A stretch of 64,000 bases of DNA from Modestobacter sp. DSM 44400 (GCF_900107175.1 NZ_FNOZ01000004.1:62001-126000); one strand, 5' to 3'; counted from the first letter of the stretch, positions 37,817 to 47,357 are shown. Notes: generated by a model not told the origin, from the letters alone. Translations and numbers: made by a program.

Positions 37817-38746
37817 TCAGCCGACGGTGGGGTTCACCGTGGGGTCGGGAATGGCGCCGTCCAGCACGCCCCAGTTCTCCAGCACCTTCTCGTAGGACCC
37901 GTCGGCGATGAGTGCCTGCACCGCGTCCGCGATCGCCTGCGCGAATTCGGTCTGGTCCTTGGGCACCACGTAGCCGTAGGGCGCGGCGTCGTAGACGTCG
38001 CCGAGCAGCTCCAGCTGACCGTTGGTCTGCTGGACCGCGTAGGCCATGACCGGGGAGTCAGCCAGGCCCGCGACGTCCTTTCCGGACACGACGGCGGCGG
38101 TGGCGTCGCTCTGGGCCTCGTACTGGTCGATCGTGATGGCGGGCTTGCCGGCGTCCGTGCAGGCCCGGGAGCGGGCGGTGACGTCGTCGACCTGGACGGT
38201 CGCCTTCTGCACCGCGATGGCCAGACCGCAGGCGTTCTCCGGGTCGACGCCCTCCGGGTTGCCCTTCTTCGTCGACCACTGGGTGCCGGCGGCGTAGTAG
38301 CTGACCATGTTGACCTGGGCCAGCCGCTCGGGGTTGATGGTGAAGGAGGAGACGCCGGCCTCGTACTTGCCCGAGCCGACCCCGGCGATGATCGAGTCGA
38401 ACGGTGCGGTCGTGAACTCCGCCTCGAGGCCCAGCTTCTGTGCCACCAGCGTGAACAGGTCCACATCGAACCCGACGATCGTGCTGCCGTCCTCGGCGAT
38501 GAACTCACTCGGCGCGTACGTCGTGTCGCTGCCGACCGAGAGCACCCCGTCGGCGGCGATGCTGTCGGGCACCCGGGCGGCCAGCGCGTCGTCGGCCGAC
38601 ACGCTCGGCAGCGGCGACGCGCTGCTGCCCGCGGCGCCGCCGGTCGCGGAGCTGGAGGTGTCGCCCCCACAACCGGCAAGTGCAAAGACGGCGGTGGTCA
38701 GGACTGCGGTGACTGCCGTACGGCGGGTCGGCGTTCTCACGAGCAC
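37817..38746 (-). CDS. Extracellular amino acid-binding lipoprotein
   Basis: 309 aa. Signal peptide with lipobox LAGC (Cys near residue 26), Ser/Ala-rich linker, then an SBP_bac_3 domain ([41 protein letters not shown] ... [17 protein letters not shown]). Delivers an amino acid to the two downstream permease components. Specificity cannot be read from sequence. GTG 38746 with GGAG about 9 nt upstream; first gene of the operon. Confidence 0.92.
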   Translation of the reverse strand: MLVRTPTRRTAVTAVLTTAVFALAGCGGDTSSSATGGAAGSSASPLPSVSADDALAARVPDSIAADGVLSVGSDTTYAPSEFIAEDGSTIVGFDVDLFTLVAQKLGLEAEFTTAPFDSIIAGVGSGKYEAGVSSFTINPERLAQVNMVSYYAAGTQWSTKKGNPEGVDPENACGLAIAVQKATVQVDDVTARSRACTDAGKPAITIDQYEAQSDATAAVVSGKDVAGLADSPVMAYAVQQTNGQLELLGDVYDAAPYGYVVPKDQTEFAQAIADAVQALIADGSYEKVLENWGVLDGAIPDPTVNPTVG

Positions 38747-38996
38747 GGGTGTGATTCTCCTTCACGGTGGCCGGACCGCACGATCCTGCCCTGCCTGCCC
38801 TCGCTGTGGGGAATCGGCCGTTCCCCGAAGCCTCGGCCCCGGGCACGGCGGCGGGTCCAGCGGCGGCGCGAGTCCGGGCGCAGTCGAGCAGCGGTCCGGC
38901 TGCCCGATCCATTAGTCCGACGGTTCGTACCGGGTGTCGCTGGGCAGTGCGCCAGGCGTGCGTTCCGGATCGGACGCAGGGACGAGGGGGGATCGG

Positions 38997-39806
38997 ATGC
39001 AGCGTCAGCAGGTGGACGTGGACGGGATCGAGCTGTCCTACCTGGAGGCCGGCGACCTGGAGGCCCCGCCGCTGGTGCTGCTGCACGGCACGTTCTGGAG
39101 CCGGGTGTGGCAGCCGGTCCTGGACGAGCTGGGGAAGACCCGGCACTGCATCGCCCTGGACCTGCCCGGGTTCGGTCGCAGCGGTGGCGAGCTCGATCTC
39201 GCCGCGGCGACCGCGCCGGCGCTGGCCGGCACGGTGCTGGGCGCCGCGGACGCGCTCGGGGTGCAGGAGTTCGACCTGGCCGCGCACGACATCGGCGGCG
39301 CGATCGCCCAGCACCTGGTGGTGCACCAGCCGGCCCGGGTGCGCAGCCTGGTGATGATGAACGCGGTGCTGCTCGACTCGTGGCCGGTGCCGGCCGTCGA
39401 ACGGTTCCGCGACGCCGCCGTGCGGAGCACGACGACCGTGGACGACCTGCTCGCCGCGCGTCGGCAGAGCACCCGTGCGGCGGTGGGGCGGCAGCTGTCG
39501 GACGCCGAGGTCGAGGACTACGTCTCGCCGTGGCACGACGAGGTGCGGGTGCGGTCCTGGACGGCGATGGCCGCGGCCGCCGACGCCCGGTTCACCCTGG
39601 ATTTGGTCCCCGGCCTGGTGGAGCGGGCGCTGCCCACCCGCCTGGTCTGGGGCCGGGACGACGAGTTCCAGAAGCTCGAGTTCGCTCAGCGCTACGTCGA
39701 CCAGGTGCCCGGCGCCGACCTCGTCGAGGTGCCGGGCAAGCACATTCCGACGGAGGACTCGCCGGACCAGGTCACCGCCGCCATCCGGGAACACCTGGGC
39801 GGGTGA
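38997..39806 (+). CDS. Alpha/beta hydrolase with Asp nucleophile (epoxide hydrolase/haloalkane dehalogenase-like)
   Basis: 269 aa. LVLLHGTFWSRVW carries the oxyanion HG motif; the nucleophile elbow is AAHDIGGAIAQHL, with Asp in place of Ser, as in epoxide hydrolases and haloalkane dehalogenases; VWGRDDEF supplies a late acid and GKHIPTEDSP the catalytic His. Substrate unknown. ATG 38997 has GAGGGGG 6 nt upstream; the longer frame has no such signal. Confidence 0.87.
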   Translation: MQRQQVDVDGIELSYLEAGDLEAPPLVLLHGTFWSRVWQPVLDELGKTRHCIALDLPGFGRSGGELDLAAATAPALAGTVLGAADALGVQEFDLAAHDIGGAIAQHLVVHQPARVRSLVMMNAVLLDSWPVPAVERFRDAAVRSTTTVDDLLAARRQSTRAAVGRQLSDAEVEDYVSPWHDEVRVRSWTAMAAAADARFTLDLVPGLVERALPTRLVWGRDDEFQKLEFAQRYVDQVPGADLVEVPGKHIPTEDSPDQVTAAIREHLGG

Positions 39807-39852
39807 TCCGCGGAGGCGGGCCGGTCGGTCGACCCGCTGCCGGACTCCCGGG

Positions 39853-40402
39853 GTGACCGTGCGCTCCGGGGCGTCCTTGCGCTGGTACACCGCCCCGGGC
39901 GAGGTGGCCGGTCCGCTGCGACAGGCCCTCACGGTCTGCTGGCGGGACGTGGCCAACGCCGGCGGCGCGGTCGGCTTCGCCGAGCTGCTCCCGGTCACCG
40001 ATGACGACGTCGCGCCCGCGGTCGACGGCGTCGTCGCAGCTCTCGACCCGCGGCTCGGGCGGCTGTTGGTGGCCGAGCGGGACGGCGCGCTGGCCGGCTG
40101 GCTGGTGCTCACCGGCAACGCGAACCCGGTTCTGGCGCACTGGGGCCGGGTGACCCGGGTGCAGACCGCACTGGCTGCGCGCGGCACCGGTGTCGCACGG
40201 GCCCTGATGACCGAGGTCCACCGGGCTGCGCACGACCTCGGGCTCGAACTGCTCCGCCTGGAGGTACGCGGCGGGATGGGACTCGAGGACTTCTACGCCC
40301 GGTTCGGCTGGACGGTGGCGGGGCCGGTGGCCCGGGGCGCTGCAGGTCACCCCGGGCGACCGGCGCGACGAGGTGCTGATGTCCCTCGATCTCCGCCGCT
40401 GA
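39853..40402 (+). pseudogene. GNAT acetyltransferase, frameshifted near the C-terminus
   Basis: From GTG 39853 (CGGACT 6 nt upstream) the protein reads LRWYTAPGEVAGPLRQALTV ... AWLVLTGN, the acetyl-CoA loop region TRVQTALAARGTGVARALMTEVHRAAHDLGL and LEDFYARFGWTVAG. It then shifts frame in GGGG at 40320-40323. Removing one G continues as RWPGALQVTPGDRRDEVLMSLDLRR to the TGA at 40400-40402, a natural family ending of about 183 aa. As written, the frame runs on to 40431 with an unrelated Pro/Arg tail. Only the last strand is affected, so partial function is possible if the indel is real. Confidence 0.78.
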
Positions 40403-40414
40403 CCCCGTCCGCCG

Positions 40415-40807
40415 TCACGAGGGGCGGGTGACGGGGAGCCCTGCGTCGACGGCGGCCCCGGCCAGTCGGTGGTCGTAGACCACGAAGGCCTCCAGCTCCG
40501 GGCCCAGGATCGTGGCCGTCGCCAGATGGATCGCGTCCAGACTGCGCAGCGAGGACGGACCCGCTCCCGCTGCCAGCTCCAGCAGATCCGTCGTCACGGG
40601 CACCAAGTAGAGGCCGGCGAGCAACGCCCGGGCGGTCGGTACTGCGCCCGGCTCCAGCCGGGCGACCGCCCGAACCACCTCCACGCGAACCAGGTCGCTG
40701 GCCACGACGGTGAGTTCTGTCCGGGCCGACAGCCAGGCCTCGAGCGCGTCGGACTCGGGCTCGGCGAGAACGAGCTTCGCCAGCGCCGAGGAATCGAGCT
40801 GGATCAC
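40415..40807 (-). CDS. vapC: PIN-domain toxin (VapC-like ribonuclease)
   Basis: 130 aa. MIQLDSSALAKLVLAEPES holds the first acidic residue (Asp5), RVEVVRAVARL the Glu, SLDAIHLATATIL the second Asp and VVYDHRLAGAA the fourth acidic residue, so the metal-dependent RNase site is complete. GTG 40807 overlaps the antitoxin stop by 4 bp. Usually cleaves specific RNAs when freed from its antitoxin. Confidence 0.9.
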   Translation of the reverse strand: MIQLDSSALAKLVLAEPESDALEAWLSARTELTVVASDLVRVEVVRAVARLEPGAVPTARALLAGLYLVPVTTDLLELAAGAGPSSLRSLDAIHLATATILGPELEAFVVYDHRLAGAAVDAGLPVTRPS

Positions 40808-41079
40808 AGCCGCTCGGCGCGAAGCTCGTCCAGGACCGTCCCGCTGTCCGGACTGCCGGCGGGGGGCTGGACTCGCCGTGGGAACCGGAACGGCGCGCTC
40901 GCCGGAACGAGGCGCCCCTCGGCGATGAGCCGCTCGCGGGCGGTGGTAGCAGGGGATGGCGGGACGAGCACCGCGACCAACTCGCCGCGCTCCGTGACCT
41001 CGACCGTCTCGCCCGCCTTGACCAGAGCGAGGTAGGCGCTCGCATTCTGCCGGAGTTCACGGACGCCGATCCTGGTCAT
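40804..41079 (-). CDS. Phd/YefM-type antitoxin of the PIN toxin
   Basis: 91 aa from ATG 41079. MTRIGVRELRQNASAYLALV and VKAGETVEVTERGELVAVLVP are the conserved DNA-binding part of the Phd/YefM fold; the C-terminal half (FRFPRRVQPPAGSPDSGTVL) is the flexible toxin-binding segment. The pairing of Phd antitoxin with PIN toxin is common in actinobacteria. The gene is leaderless (TACGGT 6 nt upstream) and its promoter is overlapped by a palindrome. Confidence 0.9.
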   Translation of the reverse strand: MTRIGVRELRQNASAYLALVKAGETVEVTERGELVAVLVPPSPATTARERLIAEGRLVPASAPFRFPRRVQPPAGSPDSGTVLDELRAERL

Positions 41080-41088
41080 AGGGTCACC

Positions 41089-41107
41089 GTAGCACGTCAA
41101 GTGCTAC
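41089..41107 (-). promoter_or_regulatory. Autoregulatory operator of the toxin-antitoxin pair
   Basis: GTAGCAC-GTCAA-GTGCTAC, 7-bp perfect arms. One half overlaps the -10 box TACGGT (41091-41086, minus strand). Binding of the antitoxin complex would block transcription. Confidence 0.65.
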
Positions 41108-41112
41108 CACGG

Positions 41113-42804
41113 TCAGTCGGCGGGCTCGTCCACCCAGTCCGGGCCGTTGACCTCGCCGGGCCCGGCCAGGTCGGCGGCGTCCACGATCGTGTACGCGTAG
41201 CCCTGCTCGGCGAGGAAGCGCTGCCGGTGGGCGGCGTACTCGCTGTCCAGGGTGTCCCGGCTGACGACGGTGTAGAAGTGCGCCTGCCGTCCGTCGGCCT
41301 TGGGGCGCAGCACCCGGCCCAGGCGCTGGGCCTCCTCCTGCCGCGAGCCGAACGTCCCCGACACCTGGACGGCGACCGCGGCCTCCGGCAGGTCGATGGA
41401 GAAGTTGGCCACCTTGGACACCACGAGGGTGCGGATCTCGCCGGTGCGGAAGGCCTGATACAGCCGCTCGCGCTCCTTGTTGGTCGTCGATCCCTGGATG
41501 ACCGGGGCGTCGAGCGCGGCGCCGAGCTCTTCGAGTTGGTCGAGGTAGGCGCCGATCACCAGCGACGGCTCGTCGGGGTGGCGCTCCAGCACCCGGCGGA
41601 TCACCGGCAGCTTCGACTGCGCGGTGGCGGCGATCCGGTAGCGCTCCTCGGGTTCGGCGACCGCGTAGGTCATCCGTTCCTCGTCGTCGAGGGAGACCCG
41701 CACCTCGATGCACTCGGCCGGCGCGATGTAGCCCTGCGCCTCGATGTCCCGCCACGGTGCGTCGTACCGCTTCGGGCCGATGAGGGAGAAGACGTCGTCC
41801 TCGCGCCCGTCCTCGCGCACCAGCGTGGCGGTCAGGCCGAGCCGGCGGCGGGACTGCAGGTCGGCGGTCAGCCGGAAGATCGGCGCCGGCAGCAGGTGCA
41901 CCTCGTCGTAAATGATCAGGCCCCAGTCCTGGGCGTCGAAGAGGTCCAGGTGCCGGTACTCGCCCTTCCGGCGGGTGGTGATCACCTGGTAGGTCGCGAT
42001 GGTGACCGGCCGGATCTCCTTGCGCTCCCCGGAGTACTCGCCGATCTCCTCCTCGGTCAGCGTCGTGCGGGCGATGAGCTCGCGCTTCCACTGCCGGCCG
42101 GCAACGGTGTTGGTGACCAGGATCAGCGTGGTGGCCTTGGCCTCGGCCATCGCCGCGGCACCGACCAAAGTCTTGCCCGCACCACAGGGCAGCACGACCA
42201 CGCCCGAGCCACCGGCCCAGAAGCCGTCGACGGCCTGCTGCTGGTAGTCGCGCAGATGCCAGTCTGCCTGGTCGAGCTCGATCTGGTGGGCCTGCCCGTC
42301 GACGTAGCCCGCGAGGTCCTCGGCCGGCCAGCCGATCTTCAGCAGCGCCTGCTTGAGCCGGCCGCGCTCGGAGGGGTGCACGACGACGGAGTCGGTGTCG
42401 ATCCGTGCGCCGAGCATCGGACCCACCCGCTTGCTGCGGACGACCTCCTCGAGCACGGCGCGGTCGGTGCTGCTCAGCACCAGGCCGTGCACCGGGTTGT
42501 TGGCCAGGGTCAGCCGGCCGTAGCGGTCCATCGTGTCGGCGATGTCGACCAGCAGCGCGTGCGGCACGGGGTAGCGCGAGTAGCGCACCAGTGCATCGAC
42601 GACCTGCTCCGCGTCGTGCCCGGCGGCGCGCGCGTTCCACAGCGCCAGCGGGGTGACCCGGTAGGTGTGCACGTGCTCGGGGGAGCGTTCCAGCTCCGCG
42701 AACGGCGCGATCGCCGCGCGACACTCCTTGGAGAGCGGGTGGTCGACCTCGAGCAGCAGGGTCTTGTCCGACTGGACGATCAGGGGGCCGTCGCTCACGC
42801 GCAT
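41113..42804 (-). CDS. XPB/Ssl2-type DNA repair helicase
   Basis: 563 aa. N-terminal XPB domain (GPLIVQSDKTLLLEVDHPLSKECRAAIAPFAELERSPEHVHTYRVTPLALWNARAAG), then SF2 motifs I LPCGAGKTLVGA, II IIYDEVHLLPA, III GLTATLVREDGREDD, and the C-terminal RecA lobe with GSTTNKERERLYQAF and QRLGRVLRPK. Homologous to mycobacterial Ercc3, a 3'-5' DNA translocase acting with a nuclease partner. The 754-aa helicase-associated protein gene lies two genes upstream, as in other actinobacteria. Confidence 0.93.
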   Translation of the reverse strand: MRVSDGPLIVQSDKTLLLEVDHPLSKECRAAIAPFAELERSPEHVHTYRVTPLALWNARAAGHDAEQVVDALVRYSRYPVPHALLVDIADTMDRYGRLTLANNPVHGLVLSSTDRAVLEEVVRSKRVGPMLGARIDTDSVVVHPSERGRLKQALLKIGWPAEDLAGYVDGQAHQIELDQADWHLRDYQQQAVDGFWAGGSGVVVLPCGAGKTLVGAAAMAEAKATTLILVTNTVAGRQWKRELIARTTLTEEEIGEYSGERKEIRPVTIATYQVITTRRKGEYRHLDLFDAQDWGLIIYDEVHLLPAPIFRLTADLQSRRRLGLTATLVREDGREDDVFSLIGPKRYDAPWRDIEAQGYIAPAECIEVRVSLDDEERMTYAVAEPEERYRIAATAQSKLPVIRRVLERHPDEPSLVIGAYLDQLEELGAALDAPVIQGSTTNKERERLYQAFRTGEIRTLVVSKVANFSIDLPEAAVAVQVSGTFGSRQEEAQRLGRVLRPKADGRQAHFYTVVSRDTLDSEYAAHRQRFLAEQGYAYTIVDAADLAGPGEVNGPDWVDEPAD

Positions 42805-42891
42805 CCTTCGCTTGGGGGCTTCGGCGCAGCTCCGCGCCGGACTCTCCACGGTAACGCGGGACGGCGACAGTCCCTTCCGGCTGCAACCCGC

Positions 42892-43651
42892 GTGACGCGC
42901 CCGGAAGGCTGACAGGTTCTATACCGGCATCGTTGCGGAGCTCTACCAGCCGCTGAAGTCCACCGCGCAGGACGCCGCGCCCTATGCCGACTTCATCGCG
43001 CGGCACGGCGAGTCGGCCCTGGAACTCGGCTGCGGGGACGGCGAGCCACTGCTCGACCTGCGCCGTCGGGGTTTGGACGTCGAGGGCGTCGACTCGTCGG
43101 CCGACATGCTCGACCGCTGCCGGAGGGCGGTCGCTGACGCCGGGCTCGACGTCGTCCTGCACCACCAGCGGATGGAGGAGCTGAACCTGCCGCGCCGGTA
43201 CTCCTCGATCTTCCTGGCTGGCCCGACCTTCATCCTGCTGCCGGACGACACCACCGCGCTGCGTTCCTTGCGCGGCATCCGGGCACACCTGGCTGACGAC
43301 GGTGCCGCGCTGGTGCCGCTGTTCGTCCCCGCGCCGACACCGGAGCACCGGTTCGGCGAGATGCACGAGGCGCTGGCCGCAGAGGGCGCCCTGCTGCGGT
43401 TCTCCCTGCGCTCCGAGGAGCGTGACGAGGGCAGTCGGACGCGGCGCGCGGAGCTCCGGTACGAGCGGCACGCGGGAACCGACCGCACCGTCGTCGACCG
43501 CACCTGGACGCTGCACCGGCACACGCAGAACGGGTTCCGGCGGCTGGTGACCGCGGCCGGACTGCGCACCGAGGCGGTGCAGGACGCCGCCGGGCGACCC
43601 GCGGCCGACGACGCCACGGCGTTCGCCTTCCTGCTGCGGGCCGCCGGCTGA
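42892..43651 (+). pseudogene. Class I SAM-dependent methyltransferase, frameshifted near the start
   Basis: A methyltransferase frame runs from 42896 to 43651 (RFYTGIVAELYQPLKSTAQD ... ALELGCGDGEPLLDLRRRG ... VDSSADMLDRCRR, SAM-binding motifs complete) but has no ATG, GTG or TTG before motif I. GTG 42892 in another frame would give VTRPE then stop; deleting one G at 42907-42908 joins it as VTRPEADRFYTGIV, an ordinary N-terminus, and yields about 252 aa. So a one-base insertion or sequencing error is likely. An internal TTG at 43073 would remove the SAM site and is not credible. Confidence 0.75.
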
Positions 43652-43676
43652 CCGCAGGCCGTCGTCCCGGCCCGGG

Positions 43677-44957
43677 TCACACCCAGTCGGTGCGCCGCAG
43701 CGGCGGCTCCTCGCCGCCCGGCTTGCGCAGCAGCACCTGGTTCACGCCCATGTTCCCGGCCTCGAAGGCCAGCGCGCAGGCGGCCATGTACAGCCGCCAG
43801 ACCCGGGCCCGGCCCTCGCTGGTCAGCTCGACGGCGGCATCCCAGTCCTCCTCCAGTCGCTGCACCCAGGCCCGCAGAGTCAGGGCGTAGTGCCGACGCA
43901 GCGCCTCCACGTCGAGCACCTCGAGCCCGCCGCCCTCCAGCCGGCCGACCATCTCGCCGATGCTGAGCAGCTCGCCGTCCGGAAAGACGTAGCGGGCGAT
44001 GAAGGTGTCGGGGTTCCACGTCGCCTCGCCGTCGTTCCAGGCGATCGCGTGGTTGAGCAGCCGGCCACCGGGGCGCAGGAGCGCGGTGAGCCGGGCGACG
44101 TACTCGGGCATCTGCGCCCGCCCGACGTGCTCGGCCATGCCGATGGAACTGATCGCGTCGAAGGGCCCGTCGTCCACGGCGCGGTAGTCCTGCACCCGGA
44201 TGTCGACCTTGTCGGTCAGCCCGGCCTCGGCCACCCGCTTGCGGGCCATCCGGGCCTGCTCCTCCGACAGCGTGATGCCCACGACCGTCACGCCGTAGCG
44301 CTGCGCGGCGTGGATCGCCATGCTGCCCCAGCCGCAGCCGACGTCCAGCAGTCGGGCGCCGGGGATGAGCCCGAGCTTGCGGCAGACCAGGTCGAGCTTG
44401 GCCTCCTGGGCGGCCTCCAGTCCGGCGTCCGGGGACTCCCAGACCGCGCAGGAGTAGACCATCGAGGGCCCGAGCACCAGGGAGTAGAAGTCGTTGCCGA
44501 CGTCGTAGTGGTGGGCGATCGCCGCGGCGTCCCGGGAGCGGGAGTGTCGGCCCCCGGCCCGGCCGAGGTCGGCCTCCTCCGCCGGCGGCACCGGCTCGGG
44601 GCCGATCGCGCCCAGGCGCAGTGCGGTGCCGACCAGCCCGAGCCGCTCGCGCAGCGTGGGGGCGGCCATCGGCCCGGTCTCGGACAGCCGGCCGACGGAG
44701 CTCACCGCAGAGAAGGTGGCGAAGACGTCGTCCTCGACGTCGATCTCGCCGGCGACGTAGGCCCGGCCCAGCCCGAGCTGCCCGGGCGACCACACCAGCC
44801 GCCGCAACGCCCGCCGGGACCGGACGGCCACCACCGGGGCTCCCGGAGGGCCGGCGAGGGAGCCATCCCAGCCGCGCAGCCGCAGGGGAAGCTCCGAGGT
44901 GCCCAGGACGGCGCCGAGCGCCGTCGCCAACCGGTCCGCGACCGTCTGCCGTGCCAT
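43677..44957 (-). CDS. Cyclopropane-fatty-acid synthase-like methyltransferase
   Basis: 426 aa. N-terminal CFA domain, then HHYDVGNDFYSLVLGPSMVYSCAVW, SAM motif LLDVGCGWGSMAIHAAQRYGV, GITLSEEQARMA and EHVGRAQMPEYV; SIGEMVGRLEGGGLEVLDVEALRRHYALTLRAW holds the bicarbonate-site region (EALRRHY). Adds a methylene to unsaturated lipid chains using SAM. Length and motifs are normal. Mycobacterial Ufa and CfaA-like enzymes are close relatives; ring formation versus methylation cannot be decided. Confidence 0.9.
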   Translation of the reverse strand: MARQTVADRLATALGAVLGTSELPLRLRGWDGSLAGPPGAPVVAVRSRRALRRLVWSPGQLGLGRAYVAGEIDVEDDVFATFSAVSSVGRLSETGPMAAPTLRERLGLVGTALRLGAIGPEPVPPAEEADLGRAGGRHSRSRDAAAIAHHYDVGNDFYSLVLGPSMVYSCAVWESPDAGLEAAQEAKLDLVCRKLGLIPGARLLDVGCGWGSMAIHAAQRYGVTVVGITLSEEQARMARKRVAEAGLTDKVDIRVQDYRAVDDGPFDAISSIGMAEHVGRAQMPEYVARLTALLRPGGRLLNHAIAWNDGEATWNPDTFIARYVFPDGELLSIGEMVGRLEGGGLEVLDVEALRRHYALTLRAWVQRLEEDWDAAVELTSEGRARVWRLYMAACALAFEAGNMGVNQVLLRKPGGEEPPLRRTDWV

Positions 44958-45034
44958 GTCCGCCCACCCCGTCCAGGTCAGCCAGTGCGCGACCCTGAGG
45001 GCGACGGTGACCGGGTCAGGCGCTGGTTGCGAAA

Positions 45035-45072
45035 ATCAACTACGTCCGCCCCAAGTCTGGCGGATGGTTGAT
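45035..45072 (-). terminator. Hairpin plus TTTT tail after the helicase-associated gene
   Basis: ATCAAC and TCCGCC (45035-45050) pair with GGCGGA and GTTGAT (45059-45072) with a small asymmetric bulge. On the minus strand TTTTC follows, a classical intrinsic terminator, rare in this window. It starts 20 bp after the stop codon at 45093. Confidence 0.7.
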
Positions 45073-45092
45073 CATTCCCGGTAGCGGGGTGT

Positions 45093-47357
45093 TCAGGAGC
45101 TCGCGGCGCGTCCCGGTTCGTCGTCCTCGACGACGGCGACCGAGGTGATGCGGTGAACGGCGAAGGTGCGGCTCTCCCCGCGGCCCTCGTCGAACCCCTG
45201 CAGGAAGCCGCCCATCAGCGACACCGGCTGCACGATCCGCTGGCTCCCGCTGCCCTGGGCGTCGACGTAGCCCAGCCAGATCGGCAACCCGTCGCGGACG
45301 GCGCGGGTGAGCAGCTCCAGGGTGTTGGCGGTGGTGACCCCGGGGACCTGGCGCACCGGGTCGGTGCGGCGCGCGGCCAGCGCCGCGTCGCCGGCCCGGA
45401 TCTCCCGGACGGTCGCTGCGACGTCGTCCCGGGCCAGCGGGCGCGGCCCGGACACCGGCGCCGCGCCCGGCCGGCGGCCCACCGCCCGGGGCCGGGCCGG
45501 AGGACGGGTGAGGACGGCGCCCCCCGCGGACTCACCGGCCGGGGCGTACCCGGCCGACCGCAGCACGCTGAGCACCTCGTCGGCCGGCAGGCCGCTGACG
45601 AGCACGCCCGGAGCCAGCCGGCGCAGCTCCGCGTGGGCGGTGCGCCGGTCGTTGACCACCTGGGAGAGCAGCCCGTGGTCGTCGGAGCGGACGTAGCACT
45701 CGATCGCACCCACCCGGAGCCGACCGTGCTGACGAGCGACGTCGTCGACGAGGTAGTCCAGCGCCTGTGGCACCGGGGTGCGGGAGGCGCGGGTGAAGAA
45801 GTCGTGCAGGTCGGTGGCCGACCAGCCGTTGTCCAGCGCGCGGCGGATGCTGCCGTCGGTCACCCGGTAGACCGTGGCCCCGCCGGAGGACTCGACATCG
45901 GCCAGCACGGCCAGCGAGCCGGCCAACTCGGCGACGAGCGGGCCGGGGGCGATCAGCGACAGGTCGGGTTGGGCGAGCACGTGGTCGACCGGGGCGGGCA
46001 GCAGGTCGCGCATGCTCATCGCGGCGCCGTCCGCACCGCTGCGCAGCAGCCCGCGGCCGCCGCTGCCCAGCACGCCCTGGACGACGATGCCCAGCCGTTC
46101 GGCCTCCGCCAGCAGCGCCGGCACCGGCGCCAGCCGGTCGGCCCGCCGCGGGGTGCGCCAGCGCAGCAGCGCGACGAGCTCGTCGGCGCGCAACCCGGTG
46201 CCGACCGGGTACTCGGCCAGCACCGCCAGGGCCGAGCCGCGCAGCGCCGGGGCGCTCTGCCGCACGACGTCGGGGGAGAGCACGTTGACCGCCTTGCCGG
46301 CGATGTCGCGCTGGCCCACCAGCGAGATGAGCCGGACGCTGGTCAGCCAGCACTCGGCCAGCACCGCCCACCGGTCGGGGAGGTCCTGCTCGCGCCAGGC
46401 GTCGTACTCGCGGGTGGGCAGCCACTCGTCGCGATGCGCACCGCCGACGTCCAGCAGGCCGGCGCAGTGCGCCAGCTCCGCCAGAAAGGCGATGTCTGCC
46501 TCGCTCACCTTGAGGTCGCGGGCCAGCCGCTTCTGGTCGCGGACGCCGAGCCCGCCGCTGCGCAGCAGGCCGGCCGGCTCTTCCTCCAGCGCGGTGAGGA
46601 CGTCGGCCACCCGGCCCAGCACCTCCAGCGCCGCGCCGGCCGCCTGCTGGTCGACCGTCGCCCGGTCCCGCCGGCTGACCTCGGCGTCCGGGCGCAGCCG
46701 CGGGGGCCCGTAGGGCTGATCGCCGCGCAGGGCCAGGCCGATCTCGCGGGGGAGCTCGACGTTGACCGCGTCGATGCGGGTCAGCAGGCCGCGCTGCAGC
46801 AGCCGGCGGGCCGGGGTGAGCGGGCCGTTGCCGGTGTCGGGCAGGTGACCGAGCGGCCGGTCGCCGGCCAACCGCTCGAGGACCGTGCGCTCCTCGGTGT
46901 CCAGCCCGTCGAGGGCGGCGGGCAGGTCGCGGGGGAGCGTGATCCGCAGGTCGACCGCCCGGCGGCCGAGCCCCGCCGGGTAACGGACCGACCGACGCAC
47001 CTGGTCAGGGGCGTGCAGCTCGTCATCGCCCCACAGCAGCGCGCGGGTGGTCAGCGCCTCGACCGCGGCGTCCAGGACACCGGCGGGCACGCCCGGGAGC
47101 AGCGCGGGCAGGTCGGCGCGGGCCACGCCGTCGGTGGGGGCGAGCAGGACGACGTCGAGCACCTGGAGGGTGGCGGCGTCCAGTTCGTCGAGCGCGCGGT
47201 CGACCGACACCGGAACCGCCAGGCGGGTGGCCAGCGCGACGACGTCCGACGGTGCGGGACGGGCGACGTCGGGGCGGGCGACCAGCAGCGCGCCCAACTG
47301 CTCGTCGGAGCGGGTGCGCAGCCAGGCGGCCAGCGTGGCGGGCGGGTCGGCAGGCAT
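45093..47357 (-). CDS. Helicase C-terminal/helicase-associated domain protein (XPB partner)
   Basis: 754 aa. Winged-helix segments at the N-terminus (LAAWLRTRSDEQLGALLVARPDVA), a long helical middle, a helicase-associated region (PAPVDHVLAQPDLSLIAPGPL ... RTPVPQALDYLVDDVARQHG) and a C-terminal WYL-like module (IWLGYVDAQGSGSQRIVQPVSL). No Walker motifs, so it is not itself a helicase. In actinobacteria it sits beside the XPB gene and is thought to act with it. ATG 47357. Confidence 0.88.
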   Translation of the reverse strand: MPADPPATLAAWLRTRSDEQLGALLVARPDVARPAPSDVVALATRLAVPVSVDRALDELDAATLQVLDVVLLAPTDGVARADLPALLPGVPAGVLDAAVEALTTRALLWGDDELHAPDQVRRSVRYPAGLGRRAVDLRITLPRDLPAALDGLDTEERTVLERLAGDRPLGHLPDTGNGPLTPARRLLQRGLLTRIDAVNVELPREIGLALRGDQPYGPPRLRPDAEVSRRDRATVDQQAAGAALEVLGRVADVLTALEEEPAGLLRSGGLGVRDQKRLARDLKVSEADIAFLAELAHCAGLLDVGGAHRDEWLPTREYDAWREQDLPDRWAVLAECWLTSVRLISLVGQRDIAGKAVNVLSPDVVRQSAPALRGSALAVLAEYPVGTGLRADELVALLRWRTPRRADRLAPVPALLAEAERLGIVVQGVLGSGGRGLLRSGADGAAMSMRDLLPAPVDHVLAQPDLSLIAPGPLVAELAGSLAVLADVESSGGATVYRVTDGSIRRALDNGWSATDLHDFFTRASRTPVPQALDYLVDDVARQHGRLRVGAIECYVRSDDHGLLSQVVNDRRTAHAELRRLAPGVLVSGLPADEVLSVLRSAGYAPAGESAGGAVLTRPPARPRAVGRRPGAAPVSGPRPLARDDVAATVREIRAGDAALAARRTDPVRQVPGVTTANTLELLTRAVRDGLPIWLGYVDAQGSGSQRIVQPVSLMGGFLQGFDEGRGESRTFAVHRITSVAVVEDDEPGRAASS

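Noticed and set aside
43073-43651. TTG 43073 as the start of the methyltransferase
   Set aside because: It would delete the SAM-binding ELGCGDG motif that is plainly encoded upstream in the same frame.
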